Assembly (NCBI RefSeq): GCF_030445035.2
Contig: NC_080677.1
Span: 7,006,001-7,070,000, forward strand
Length of the DNA: 64,000 bases
Reading direction: 5' to 3'
Source: Dasypus novemcinctus
Lineage: Eukaryota; Chordata; Mammalia; Cingulata; Dasypodidae
The translations under genes and the position numbers were made by a program. Positions 44,280-57,932 of this stretch are shown here, piece by piece. Position 1 is the stretch's first letter. Each line of letters starts with the position of its first letter. The notes beneath the pieces are model-generated. The model ran no database searches, was not told where the DNA came from, and was given only the letters and a program-made list of their open reading frames with translations.

Positions 44280-44820
44280 CTTACATTTAAAGTGTATTTG
44301 TTCATTCAACAAATATATATTTGTTCATGATCTACAGTCAGAAATCCAGCTAGATTTGGGAAAAAGGCCCAGTCCTTCCTTTCATAGAGCTTTCTTGTTC
44401 ATCACAGTGTTCAGAGGTCTTGTAGGGTTTGGAGTTTGGATCACGTAGGAGGTATTTAAGAAGTTCGTGGGTGAGGATGGTGAGTAAACAAGTTTGAGAG
44501 AATCAGTGGGATTGGTCTGTTTATTCATTTTAAACTTTGTATTGATATTTTCAATAAGCATCCATTCATCTATTTACTAGAACTTTGGAAAGATTCTAGG
44601 CTAGAACCTTGGAAGATGAGCAAAATAAGACCAACCCTCAAGTCTGAACAAATAGAGTCACCATAAAACTAAACAGAGTTTGGTGGGAGCACGGATAATG
44701 TGGGTGGGGATGGCCCAAGAAGACTTTCTTATTAAAATGATATTGAGCTGAGCTCTAAAGGAGCATAATGATGGAGAGGGAGAAGGTGGACCTGGGAGCC
44801 ACAGGCTCAGCATGACTTGT
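44280..44820 (+). mobile_element. L2-like LINE fragments
   Basis: 'gttcattcaacaaatatatatttg', 'aaggcccagtcctt' and, near 44560-44780, 'ctagaaccttggaag' and 'ttgagctgagctctaaaggag' fit the L2 3' region. Low sequence identity; borders approximate. Confidence 0.4.
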
Positions 44821-45039
44821 TGTGCATAGAAGGAATCCTGTGCATGTGGAAGAAGATGATGTGGAAACAATATCATGCTGATCTTAAAAAATTCTTAGCC
44901 TTTTACTTGTTTCTTCTTACCAATGGTCCTTCTTTAACTTCAGGAAAAAAGCTTAGCCACTCTCTGTATAGTCCTTTAATTATATCAAGAACTTTTGTCA
45001 AGACAGACAAAGTCTCACTCTAAAGTGTGGTCCCTGGAT

Positions 45040-45240
45040 CCAGCCTCTTGAGATTTGAAACCCATGTCTTCATCACCTTTGTAGACTCAGATGTGTTATT
45101 TCACCTTCTTGAGCCTCAGATTCCCTCTCTGAGAACTTGGGAATGAACAATCCCTACATCATAGGATGTATGGAGAGTTAAATGTGATAATCACTGCTTT
45201 TGGTACACAGCAAGAACTAAGCTGTGTGTTTTTATTAAGA
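45040..45240 (+). mobile_element. MIR-like SINE fragment
   Basis: 'gtgttatttcaccttcttgagcctcagattccctctctgagaacttgggaatgaacaat' follows the MIR core order, followed by 'gagttaaatgtgataatc'. Confidence 0.6.
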
Positions 45241-45760
45241 CTCAAAATTCTGATGCTAAAGAACAAGTATTGTATGACCTCAGTGACATGAAGTAATTAC
45301 AGTAAGCAAACTAAATGAGTCAGAATCAAGAATATAGTTTACTAAGGGGTGGTGGGGCATAGCGAATGGGAAGTTAAGGCTTAAAATGCAGAGTGTTCCT
45401 ATTTGGAATAATGAAAATGTTTTGGTAATTGATTGTGGTGTTGATAGCACAACATTGTAAATGTGATTAATACCACTGAAATACATATCTGAATGTGATT
45501 AAAAGGCCAAATGTGCAGTTGTATCTATACAGATACAGATGTAGCAGAATAAAAACATTACTAATAAATCCATGGAACTGTACTACACGAACAAGGATTC
45601 TAATATTCATGAGAGCCTATAGCAAGTAGGACAATGATAAAAATTTCCTTTTATCATTTGTTACCATTGTATCCTACCCATGCAATGTGTTAATAATAGG
45701 GTTGTATATGGGGATCCTGTATTTTATGCTTGATTTTTCTGTAAATCCACAAATTCTCTA
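45241..45760 (+). mobile_element. Old LINE-1 3' UTR
   Basis: 'gaacaagtattgtatgacctcagtgac', 'cctatttggaataatgaaaatg', 'ggatcctgtattttatgcttg' and 'ctgtaaatccacaaattctc' are typical of old plus-strand L1 3' ends. Compare 50290-50480. Confidence 0.5.
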
Positions 45761-47084
45761 AAAAAATAAGGAATTGAATCAAATGAATAGAATTTAAAAA
45801 TGTAAGGGAGGTGAGAGGAATCTCATTCACTAAGAAAATATTTATTGAGTATATATTATGTACATTAAATTTTGTTAGATGACCTATATGCAGGGCTGCA
45901 TAAGAAAAATGTTTTTCCCTATTAATATGCAAAGTTCAGTAAATAAAGCTGATAATAAGCAAACTAATAGGTAAATATACTTATTAATTAGTTCTCTGGA
46001 ATAAATAAAGGCAGAGCCTTCTTTAAATGGAATAATCAATGATATAAAACTTGTTGAATCACTTCTATAATCCTGGGAGCTTAATATGTTTAAACATCAC
46101 CCTACCCAAAGAGTTTAGCATTTCTGTCTCCATTATATAGGAAGAAAGAGGCTTATGTAATTTTCTCATAGAAAAAATTCTGAGTAGTAAATTCCCAAAT
46201 GGGAAAAGACTTGTCCCCAATCCAAGTAATTGCTCTTAAAAGAACCAGTGCAAATAAGTAGATCCAGAGATTGATTTTCTGACAACACAGCTGGAATTTG
46301 CCAATCACCCAATGACCACACTGAAATAGTTCTGTGGGGTTTAAAAATTGTGCTTAACGAGAGTTGAAAGGTGTGAATAATTATACCATGATATTTCCAT
46401 CATCTGTTTCTGGTTTATTATCCACTAATGTGATAACTTATCTTCCAGAAACAATGTGGAGCATAACATGGATTTAATGAACCAAATTGTGGAAAAAGCA
46501 AAAGTTCTTAGGCTCATTAGTGACATATAGGATAAGTCAAAGGAAGAGGATTTTTCTGGGGATCTCAATTATCATTTACTGCAACGAAAATTTAAACTGG
46601 ATACGTCACATTTTTTTATGCCTGGAGAAATTAAGTTGCTACTTCCTAAAAGTTGACATTAAATATCAACTTACCAATATTGTTCCAATTTGTCACCCCT
46701 AGATCTTTGTTAAGTGCTACTTCTTAAGTTTTAAACTTTCAGGGTTTGAATGCCAACAGAACAGAATTGAAATTCTGAGTCTTAAACACGTGTGGCCTTA
46801 AGATTTGAATAAGGGACCATGGACCTGAATCAAAGACACCAGAATCATGAGGCTGTTTCCTGAAGTGCAGTACGGTCCAATTTTTAAACTCTCCCAAAGT
46901 CCAGGATTTAAAATATCACAAGTGTTGGTTATAGAGGGAGAAATACAGCTTATCAAAGCATAAATCTATGGTTGTCTGAACTTTCTTCTGTGGATTTGCC
47001 CTATAAAGTGTTCCTTTTGCTTTTTAGGTTTTAAATGTAGTCATTCCTATCACAGAAATGTGTAATTTTTCTTTTGCTCTATGA
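45761..47084. other. Intergenic DNA
   Basis: AT-rich sequence without a supported gene. The ORF at 46487-46702 has no recognisable feature. Confidence 0.4.
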
Positions 47085-47525
47085 ACCTGGGGGCAGAGTG
47101 ATGACCACCAAGGAGGCCCCCTCCCTCATCCTTGGAACCTATGAATATGTTACTTTACATGGCAAAGGAATTTCACAGACATGATTCAGTTAAGGAGTTT
47201 GAGATTATCCTAGATTATCCAGACAAGGGTTTTTAAAAATCAAAGAATGCATCCCAGCAGAGTTAGAGGAAGATATGACTGAGGAAGAAGAAAAGAGACA
47301 TGCAGTATTTGCTGGCTTTGAAGATGGAAGAAATGGATGATGGACGAAGCTGGAAAAGACAAGCAAACAGATTCTACCCTAGAGCCTCCAGAGAGGAACA
47401 GAGGCCTGCCGACACCGTGATTTTAATGTATTTTGAACTTCTGAACTACAGAACTCTAAGATAATAAATTTGTGCTATTTAGTTACTTTTATGTTGCAAT
47501 TTGTTAGAGCAGTAGCAAAATAAAT
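47085..47525 (+). repeat. MaLR (MLT1-like) LTR
   Basis: 'gaatatgttactttacatggcaaagg', 'gattcagttaagga', 'gattatcctagattatcc', 'ccctagagcctccagag', 'ctaagataataaatttgtg' follow the standard MLT1 order. Confidence 0.6.
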
Positions 47526-48289
47526 ACAGTGGGCTTTCTCTTTTGTGACCAGCATAACTTCATTTTTAAGCATAAAATACTGTTTTTCAAAACAAGTCTG
47601 TTGGTGAGAAAATTCAATGAACAATTCCTTGTCATATTTGAAAGATCTATATCTCACTATAATCTATGAAACAATATGTTTATTATAAAAGGAGAAACTA
47701 ATACCTTTTTAGCATGTAGCCAGATAATTAGAAGTTTGAAGAGAAATAAATCAGCAGTGATAAAAGTTTCCAGTGTTTTATTTAGTTGCAGAAGAGATAA
47801 AGGTCACTAGAGATCTAGTGCCACACAGAAACTGGCAGTCTGGAAATTGAAGTAAGGCACCTAGATGTTTTAAATGGGTTTGCGATAATTTTATTTTCTT
47901 TTGCTGTTAGCATTATCAAGGAATCTTAGAGACAATATAAAATCTACATTTCATCATCAATCAAGAGTAGTGTAAAACAGTTACAGTCAACTGGGAAGAG
48001 TGCTTGTTCACATTCCCAGAAATTCTCTGCAGTCCTGGTGACTGCACAGGGATTTAACATATCCTTGTATTGTTCTCTATGCTAAATGAAGTATCATTTA
48101 ATAGAATAGGACAATGTGTGACAAATGATATCTAAAAGAAGAAACAGAATGCCAAACTGTCTATACGTGTGATGCTGATGCTAAGGAAAATAAACAAAAT
48201 TAAAGGCAAAAAAGTGCCGCAAAATTAACGGTGACAATTCTTGAGAATGGTATTTTATGTTCCTTTCCTTTATAATTAAAAAAAAAAAG
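47526..48289. other. Intergenic DNA
   Basis: No gene or clear repeat. An A-run at 48279-48289 precedes the SINE. Confidence 0.4.
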
Positions 48290-48660
48290 GTGGCGGACTT
48301 GGCCCGGTGGTTGGGGCGTCCGTCTACCACATGGGAGGTCTGCGGTTAGGCCCGGGCCTCCTTGACCTTGTGGAGCTGGTCCATGAGCAGTGCTGATGCG
48401 CGCAAGGAGTGCCGTGCCACACAGGGGTGTCCCCTGTGTGGGGGAGCCCCACGCGCAAGGAGTGCACCCATAAGGAGAGCCTCCCTGCGCGAGAGAGGGT
48501 GCAGCCTGCCCAGGGGTGGCGCCGAACACACGGAGAGCTGACGCAGCAGGGGGAAACACAGATTCCTGTGCCGCTGACAACAACGGAAGCAGACAAAAAA
48601 GACGACACAGAGAGCAGACAACTGGGGTGGAGGGGAAGGGGAGAGAAATAAACTTTTTTT
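48290..48660 (+). mobile_element. tRNA-derived SINE (DAS-like), GC-rich and well preserved
   Basis: Complete head (ggcggacttggcccggtgg, cacatgggaggtctgcgg), GC-rich body still holding many CpG, and an A/T-rich end after 'gagagaaataaac'. CpG retention suggests a young copy. No clear target duplication. The reverse ORFs of 80-127 codons here are translations of the SINE, not genes. Confidence 0.85.
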
Positions 48661-49079
48661 AAAAATTTGCTTTGCATTAATCTCATGAATATCCTAAATG
48701 TCTACACATAATTATTACAGAACAAACAGAAACTAGAACAAGGAAGGCCAGTATTATTTTTCCATAAATCCAAGGTGAGCTCAGCATTAGAAAATCTACT
48801 TATGTAGATCAAAATATTGAAGGACTATAACAATATAGTTGAACTTAAATAGCTCATTGTATGTCAGGATATGTTCTAATAATCTAGCACATATTAAACA
48901 ATTTAATATTCACAGTAATACTACAATATAATATATTATTCTTCTCATTATTTTACAGTAAATATAATAGAACAGAGTCAAAAGTTGCATAAGTAAATTG
49001 TCTGTGATCTATATGTAATAAATGTCAAAATTGGAATTCAAACTCAGGCAAATTGTATCCAGATATCTATAAAAGACAA
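48661..49079. other. Intergenic DNA
   Basis: AT-rich; nothing recognised. Confidence 0.35.
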
Positions 49080-50879
49080 AAATGCTGTATATATTCAAAA
49101 AAAGAATAAAATGACTAGTCGAACTACAAATAGAAGTCGAACAGCCATAATCTGATTTTATATACAGCTAGATAGCTAGATAGATAGCAGACATAATCAA
49201 TGAAGAAATGTGAATTCAGAGTCCAGACAATGATGCTGTTGTAACTAGAGGACCACTTCTATTCAACAATGTACTGGTAGTCACAGAGAGCACAGTGAGA
49301 AAAACGAATGAATGAAGGAGCAACTTTTAAATGATATGAAGACTGGAAATGGATGAACAATTCTGTCACACTGAACTTAAAATTAATTGAAATAATGTCA
49401 ATTGCATTTCTATACCCCAGAAATAATCAGAAAGTAATTTTTGAAAATAATCATAATGAAAATAACAAAAAATAAATGCATCTCAAATTCAATCTAACAG
49501 AAGACCTTTTAAAAATACCATATTTGACTGAAAGTTATAATAAAAGTCCTAAATAAAAACATGCGGTATTCATGGAGAGGAAAGCTCAATATGATAACGA
49601 GATTTATTGACTCCAAATTGTTGAAATAATGTGTGTATGTCTAGAACCTGAAAAGCAGTTTCTACCATGTATATGGAAGACCAAGAGCTCAGAATAACCA
49701 AAATACTTCTACATAAAGAATGAATAACAAGAAAATGGTGAGTGGTGATCTGAAGCACAAATAATCATATGGATCAAAAGAAAGATGCAGTGCACAAGAA
49801 CATACTCATAATAAGAAATTGTAATGTCTAACTAAGCTAAGATAGCACAGCAGGAGGGAAAAGATTGGCAATCAATAAATGATACAGAAATAATTTATTA
49901 TACATATGGGAAAAGGAGATTCCTACCATAGAACATATCCAAAAATCAACTTAAGCTAATAAATGAACTTTAAGAAACTAAACTTTAACAATTTAAGAAA
50001 AATAAGCATATCTTCATGACTTGAGGATAAGGGAGGAGAGCTTAGACACAACAGAAAAAGCACAATCTAGCCTAAAGAATGTGAAAAGATATGTCACAAG
50101 ATTGACAAAAATAATTGCAACAAACAAGGGATTAGCATTCAGGATATGAAAAGAACCTATAAAATTAAACAGAAGAGACCAACAGCCCAACTGAAAAATA
50201 AGCAAACTTAGGAGCAGGCATATCATTGAAATGTTACTTTATATGTATGGTAACAGAATAAAAATTAAAAATAAACATGAAACTACACAACACAAAGAGT
50301 GAACCCTTGTTAAACCATAGACTATAGTTAATAATACAATTATAAAAATGTGCTTTCAATTGTAACAAATGTTCTGCACCAAAGCAAGTTGGTAATAATA
50401 GGGTGGTATATGGGACTCCTGTATTTCATGCATGATTGTTCTGTAAATTCACAACTTCTCTAATAAAGAAGAAAAAAAGAAGCTAGAACTCAATTCAACA
50501 TTTTAAAAAATCCCAGAATATAAATAGCCCAAAGCATATTAAAATTGTTCAAATCCACTAGCAATTACAAACTAAAACCACAGTGAGATATGATTTCATA
50601 CTAGGCAGATTGGCAAAAAGAAAAAAAAACAAAAAAAACAAAAAAACTACAAATATCAAATTTTGCCTGCAAGGAGAGAGTATAGCAGAGATTTTCATAG
50701 TGTTATTTATAGAAATGTACAATGATATAAACTGTTGAGGTTTAAAAATTTTAGCATTACCCAGTTAAATTGAACATATACATGACTTACAAGCCAATAA
50801 GAAAGCCTAGTTTTAACAATAAACCCTGGGAGATTCTTCCACAAATATATCAAGAAATATGTAAGGAATGTTCTATACA
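49080..50879 (+). mobile_element. Old LINE-1 fragments with a 3' UTR end
   Basis: Decayed ORF2-like text ('aagaatgtgaaaagatatg', 'caacagcccaactgaaaaataagc') leads to an L1 3' end at 50290-50480 ('ctgtaaattcacaacttctctaataaag'). More L1-like sequence follows to 50700. A (TAGA)n microsatellite is at about 49170-49187. Borders uncertain. Confidence 0.45.
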
Positions 50880-53800
50880 GAGGAGAATAGTGGGAAAATG
50901 GCATTGGAGTAGGCAGGAAAGCTCAGTCCTCTTACAAAAACAAGAGAAATAGAGCCTAAAGCTGTCTGAAGGACCTGCATTGGGGTCAACAGCCCTGGAC
51001 ATTGTTTCATAACTCCCAGGAGGATGAGGGACAGAGAGATGAAGAATGTGAAAAAACAAACATGAGTTACCAAATCTCCCTCCTCTGCAGTAGCTGCAAA
51101 GGGCTCCCATCCCCACAGTATTAAGCTAGGATAAAACCCATGGCTCACAGGAGGCTTCTCTTCAGTGAATTCTGCCAGCAGAGACTGCTTTGAACCTTGT
51201 ACACTCTGACAGGACAAAAACACAGGAAAGCAGAGATTGAAAGAAACTCCTCTTTGGAAAGATGCATCAATGCACAGCATCTGTTGATCAGTCTGGAAAT
51301 TGCAAGGAGAAAAACTGCTTTCAGGTCTCTTGTAAGGTAAATTCTTTGGACAAAATCTGCACATCATTAGTGAGTCCCTGAAGCAATTTTGATAGCTTAA
51401 GCCGGGCAATTTTACTTAGAATAAGTTGACCAAATTCCAAAGAAGAACTGTGAAAGAAAAACAATAATAGAGAGAGAAATTGGCCATCAGAGTAAATTCA
51501 CCAACATATTCAGATGCCTAGACTACAGCAAAAAACAATTACAATCTGTACTAAGAAATAGGAAGGCATGGTCCAACAAAAGGAACAAACCAAATGTTCT
51601 GAGGAGATAAAGGATTAAAGACAATTAATCAATGATAATCACACAAAATCCTGAATCAATTCAAAGAATTGGAAGAAAATATGACTAAAGAGATAAAAGA
51701 TAGGAAGAGGACTCTGGTGAGCATAAAGAACAATTTGAAAGCCTGAACAGAAAAGTAACAGACTTTATGGAGATAAAAGGCACACAGATGAGATTAAAAA
51801 TACATTAAGGGCACAGAAGAGCAGATTTGAATTCTTTGAAGAGAGAATTAGTGACTTAAAAGACAGAACATCTAAACTGGAAAAGACAGAATAACAGAAA
51901 GAGAAGAGAATGGAAAAAATCGAACAGGTCTCAGGGAATTTAATGGCAATGTGAAGCAAATAAACATACATGTTATTGGTGTCTCAGAAGGAGAAGGGGC
52001 AGGAAGAATATTTGAGGAAATAATGACTGAAAACTCCCAACCCTTATGAAAGACATAAATATCAATATGCAAGAAGGAAAATCCACTCCAAACAGAATGA
52101 ATCCAAATAGACTTAACCTGAAACACCTATATTGAGAATGACAAATATCAGAGATAAAGAGAGGATTATGAAAGCAGCAAGAGAAAAGCTAAGCATAACA
52201 TACAAGGGAAAGACGATAAGATTAATTGTTAAACTCTAATCAGAAACCATGGAGGAGTGAAGAAAGTGGTGTGATGTATTAAAGTACTGAAAGAGAAAAA
52301 CTGCCAGCCAAGAATTACGTATCCAGCAAAGCTGTCCTTCAAAAATGAGGGTGAGTTGAAAGCTTCACAGACAAACAAAAACTGACAGAATATGTTACCA
52401 AAACACCAGAATTACAAGAGCTACTAAAAGGAGTGCTGCAACCTGAAAGGAAAAAACAAGGGTGAAGTATTTGGAGAAGAGTGTAGAAATGAAGATTATT
52501 CATAGGGGTAAACTAAGGGTAAGAATCAGGCTAAAGAAAGGTTTGACAACAGAGAGCCACATGACAAAAAGGATGAAGTAATTAATGTCTTTACAGTAAT
52601 AACATTGAACGTTAATGGCTTGAACTCCCCAATTAAAAGACATAGACAGATAGAATAGATTTTTTTAAAAATTAGTCATCTAATGTTGTTTATAAGAGAC
52701 ACACTTCAGATGTAAGGATATAACCATGTTAAAAGTGAAAGATTGGAAAAATATATCCCATGCAAATAGTAATCAAAAAAATAGTTGGAGTAGAGACACT
52801 AATATCAGAAAAAAATAGATTTGAAATGCAAACCTGTTATAAGGGATGAAGAAGGTCCTTATTTATAAATAAAGAAGGCAATACACCAAGAGAAAATAAC
52901 TATAATAATTTATGCACCTAACCTGAGTGCATCAAGATATATGAGGAATACACTGGCAAAAATGAAGGGAGAAATAGAAGTCTCTATGATAATAGTTTGA
53001 ACTTCAATATGCCACTCTCAGTATTGGCTAGAACTTCTGGACAGAGGATAAATTAAGAATCAGAAAATTTGAATAATACGATAAATGAACTAGACCTCAC
53101 ATCTATAGAGCATTGTACACCAAGGCAGCAGGATATAAATTATTTTCAAGTGCTCATGGATCCTTCTCCAAGATAGACCACATGTTGGGTCACAAGATAA
53201 AGCTCAATCATTTAAAAAGATTGAAATTATACAATACATTTTCTCTGAACATAAAGGAATGAAGAATGGAAATCAATAATGGTTGGAAAAAGAAAAAAAT
53301 TCATATATATATGGAGATTAAACAACACATTCTTAAATAACCTTGGGATAAAAGAAGAAATGTAAGATAATTCAGCACATATATGAAGACAAATAAAAAT
53401 GAGAACACAACATATCAAAACCTATGGGACACCACAAAGGGTGCTGAGAGTCAAATTTATAGCGGTCAATGCTTAAATTAAAAAATAAAGAAAGAGCTAA
53501 AATTGAAGACCTAACTGCACACCTGGAGGAACTAGAAAAAAACAGCAAACTAATCCCAAACCAAGCTGAAGGAAAGAAATAGTAAAGAGCAGAGCACAAG
53601 TACATGAAATTGAGAAGAAAAAAAACAATACAGAGAATCAACAAAACCAAAAGTTGATTCTATGAGAAGAGCAACAAAATCAACAAACCCTTACATAGAC
53701 TGCCAAAGAAAAAAGAGAGAAGGTGCAAATAAAATCAGAATGAGAGGAGTGATATTACCACTGACCATGCATAAATAAAAGAGATCAAAAGAGGATACTA

Positions 53801-56800
53801 TGAACAACTGCATGCCAAAAAACTAAAAAATGTAGAGGAAATGGACAAATTCCTTGAAATGCATGAACCACCTACAGTGACTCTAGAAGTAATAGAAGAC
53901 TTCAACAAACGAATTGTTAAATGAAGAGATTGAAACAGTCATCTAAAACCTCCTAAAAATGAAAAGCCCAGGATGAGATAGCTTCACAGGTAATTTTACC
54001 AAATATTCAAAGACCGTCTAGTACCAATCTTGCTCCAACTCTTCCAAAATATAGAACAAGAAAGAATGCTACCAAACTCTTTCTATAAAGCCAACACCAC
54101 CCTAATACCAAAACTGGATAAAAATACTATTAAAAAAAGAAAGTTACAGGCCAGTATCTCTAATGAATATAGATGCAAAAATCCTCAACAAAATACCTGA
54201 AACAGAATTCAAAAGCACATTAAAAGTTTTATATACCACAATCAAGTGGGTTTTATCCCAGTTATGCTAGGGTAGTTCAACACAAGAAAATCAATTATAA
54301 ATTGATTGATAAATTGAAGAAGTAAAGTATATGATCCTCTTGATTGATGCAGAAAAGGCATTTGACAAAATAAAGCACACTTTCTTGATAAAATAACCAG
54401 AAAAGATAGGAAAAGAAGGAAGATTTCTCAATTATGGGAAAGTGCGTATTTGCAAACCTATAACTCACATTGTACTCAATGATGAAAGATTGAAAATTTT
54501 CCCATTGAGATCAGGAACAAGATATGTACGCCCATTGTCACAATATTTATTCAATATTGTTCTAGAGGTTCTAGCAAGAACAATTCAGCTAGTTAAAAAA
54601 AATAAAAGGCACCCAAATAAATTAGGAAGAAATAAAACTTCTATTGTTTGCTAATGTTATGATATTGTATCTAGAATCTCCTGAAAAATCCACAACAAAG
54701 CTATTAGAATGAAAAGATGAGTTCAGCAAAGTAGTGGGATACAAGATTAATATGCAAAAATTAATAGGATGTCTATACATTACTGATTTGCAATCTGATG
54801 AGAAAATTAGAAAAAATATATTCATTTATAAAAACTAAAACTATCAAATACTTAGGAATAAACTTAACCAAGGACATAAAGGACCTATATTCAGAAAACT
54901 ATAAAACATTGTTAAAAAAACTGAAGACTTAAATAAATCAAAAAACATTCCATGTTCATGGATTAGAAAACTAAAAATCATTAAGATGTCAATTCTACCC
55001 AAACTGATTTACAGAATCAAGGCAATCCTAATAAAAAACCCAAGAGATCTTTTTGCAGAAATGGAAAATCCAATCATCAAAAATTTTTGAAAAAGTGAGA
55101 GGCCCCAAATAGTCAATAATGTCTTTAAAAAGAACAAAATTGGAGGACCTTCCCTTCTAAACTTTAAAGCATATTACTTAACTACAGTGATTAAAATAAA
55201 AGCATGGTACTAACATTAAGACAGACAGATTGACCAATAGATCCCAACTGAGAAATCAGAAATAGACCCTAACATCTACAGTTAATTGATTTTTTACAAA
55301 GCTGCCAAGCCTTTCCAGCTGGGCCAGAACAGTCGCTTCAAAAATTGATGCTGGGAGGACTGGATAGCCATATCCAAAAGAAGGAAAGAGGACAGCTATC
55401 TTACACCTTATGCAAAAATTAATGCAAAATAAGCCTAAATATAAAAGCAACAATCATAAAACTCCTAGAAGAAAGTGTAGGAAAATATCTTCAAGATCTT
55501 GTAGTAAGTGGTAGTTTCTTAAACTTTACTCCCAAAGCATGAGCAACAAAACAAAAAATAGATAAATGGGACCTCCTCAAAATTAATTACTTTTGCACTC
55601 CTGGAAAGGACTTTGTGAAAAGGATGAAAAGGCAGCTGAGTCAATGGGAAAACATTTTTGGCAATCATATATCTGATAAAAATTTAAAATTCATGATATA
55701 TAAAGAGATCATACAATTTAACAATAAAAAGCACCCAATTTAAAAATGGGCAAAAGACTTGAAAAGACAATTTTACAAAGAAGAAATACAAATGGTGAAG
55801 AAACATATGAAGAAAATGCTCAACATCCCTTGTTATTAGGGAAATACAAATCAAAACTTCAATGAGGAAAGCGGATTTAGCTCAACTGAGTGTCCGCCTA
55901 CCATGTGAGAGGGGTCCAGGGTTCAAACCCAGGACCTCCTGAACCATGTGGTGAGCTGGCCCATGCGCAGGAGTGCTGTGCCATGCAGGGGTGTCCCCCG
56001 CGTACGGGAGCCCCATGCACAAGAAGTTTGCCCCACAGGGAAAGCTGCCATGCATTAAAAAAGCGCAGCCCACCCAGGAGTGGCACTACACACAGTGAGA
56101 GTTGACGCAGCAAGATGACACAACAAAAAGAGACACAGATGCCTGGTGCCACTGACAAGAATGCAAGTGGATACAGAAGAACACACAGTGAAATGTACAC
56201 AGTGAGCAGACAATGGGGGGAAGAGGAGAGAAACTAAAAAAAAAAAACTACAATGAGATATCATTTCACAGCTACTAGACTGGCTGCTATTAAATAGTTG
56301 GAAAACTGTAAATGTTGGAGAGGATGTGGAGAGATAAGAATGCTTTTCACTTTTGGCTGGAATGTAGAATGGTATAGCCACTGTGGAGGGCTATTTGGCA
56401 ATTCTTAAGGAAGTTGAATATAGACTTGCCTTGTGACCCAACAATACCATTATTAGGTATATATCCAGAAGAAATGAGAGCAGAAATAGGAACAGACACC
56501 TGCACACTGATGTTCATAGTGGCATTATTTACAATAGCCAAAAGGTGGAAACAACCCAAGTGTCCATCAACTGATGAATGGATAAACAAATTGTGGAGTA
56601 ATCACACGATGGAATATTATGTAGCGGTAAGAAGACATGAAGCTGTGAAGCATATGAGAGTATGGATGAACATGGAGAACATTATGTTCAGTGAAGCAAA
56701 CTAGAATTCAAAGGACAACTATTATTATGAACTAAATATATTATATAAACTTAAGGACAAATATTAAATGACAGTGCTATTTTGAACTTAATATATTATA

Positions 56801-57410
56801 TAAACTCATGGAGTTAATCATTAAATAGATTTTATTTTATAGATTTTGACCAGAAAATAGAATGTGGTAGGGAATGGAAAGAAGAGGGTTAAACTGTGCA
56901 GAATGGGTAAGATATTGTTTGTAAATCTTTGTAAATGAATTGAAATGATGAAAATGAATTGGAATGGTGAAAGCATATCACCATGTTTCTAATTAGCAGA
57001 GCTATTATATGGGTATTACAGAGGTTGAAAGAGAAAGTCTAAGATCATGTATATTTCTAGAAGGAAAGCTAAAAACTGTAACATGGGAGTGTATAAGATA
57101 GGGAAAGCTCATGTAAAACACAAATATCAGTCATATTGCGACTGTTTCTACAAAATATAAATAAATATATACTAGAGAGAAGAAAACAGAATAGCAACTA
57201 TGTATGGCTGGGGAATTAGAGAGATTGAGAAGTGATGAGTTTTGTTTGTTCGGTTTTTTTTTTTTTACTAGTATTGGAATCATGAAATTGCTCTTGGAGA
57301 GATTGGGGTGATGAGGGCACAAAGGTGATAAGACTGAATACCATTGATTGTACACTTTGAATGGATTTATGCTTTATCGATATGTATCAATAAAATTATT
57401 TGTTAAAAAT
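50880..57410 (+). mobile_element. Near full-length LINE-1, decayed, carrying a SINE
   Basis: 5' UTR at about 50880-51640 (ggaaagctcagtcctctta, 'gaggatgagggacagagag'). ORF1 remnants at about 51700-52460. ORF2 endonuclease start near 52600 (ITLNVNGLNSPIKRHRQ). Reverse-transcriptase region at about 53990-54830, and C-terminus to about 56705, with the frame at 56414-56704 ([38 protein letters not shown]). 3' UTR to about 57410, ending aataaaattatttgttaaaaat. Frames are broken throughout, so it is immobile. It is a useful yardstick for the broken L1 at 25510-33655. Confidence 0.85.
55867..56243 (+). mobile_element. tRNA-derived SINE (DAS-like) inside L1, with target duplication
   Basis: Head 'gaaagcggatttagctcaac', B-box-like gggttcaaacccagg, A-tail before 56244. 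It is flanked by aaaacttcaatgag (55853-55866) and aaaactacaatgag (56244-56257), 13 of 14 identical, so it inserted after the L1. Confidence 0.9.
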
Positions 57411-57640
57411 ATGTATGGTGCAAAGTGTAAACCATAATATAAACTATAGACCTTGGTTAGTAGCAGTGCTTCAATATCTGTTCATCACTTGTAATGGATG
57501 TACAACACTAATGTACGATGTTACTAATAGGGGAAATGTGGGGGCGGGGAGTCGTGGGACCTATGGGAATCCCCTATACCTTCAATGTTACTTTTCTGTA
57601 ATCTAAAACTTCTTTAAAAATAAAGCTAGAGAAAAAGAAT
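57411..57640 (+). mobile_element. LINE-1 3' UTR fragment
   Basis: 'aaaccataatataaactatagac', 'cttctttaaaaataaagc' and the 'gtaatggatgtacaacac' stretch resemble an L1 3' end of another subfamily. Confidence 0.45.
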
Positions 57641-57932
57641 GCTAATCACATTTTTTACAAACATTAAAAACAGAATGAAAAAACCGGGAAACAATTCAAA
57701 TGTCCCTCAACAGAAAAATCAAGTAAGAAATTGGGATGTATTTATGAAATGGAATTCTATACAGAAGAAAAAGTTAACAAACTATAGCTGAGTGTATCAC
57801 ATTAATGAATAAAAAATGCTTAATGTGAAAAAACAATTTGCAGAAGACTACAATAGAACCTGTCTTTTTTTTTTTTCTGGGGTACATATAATTACCCAAC
57901 ACAAATCTTACCTGAAAAAAAGCATATCAGAG

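Noticed and set aside
48200-48686. Reverse-strand ORFs of 80-127 codons
   Set aside because: They are translations of a GC-rich SINE in several frames and have no independent support.
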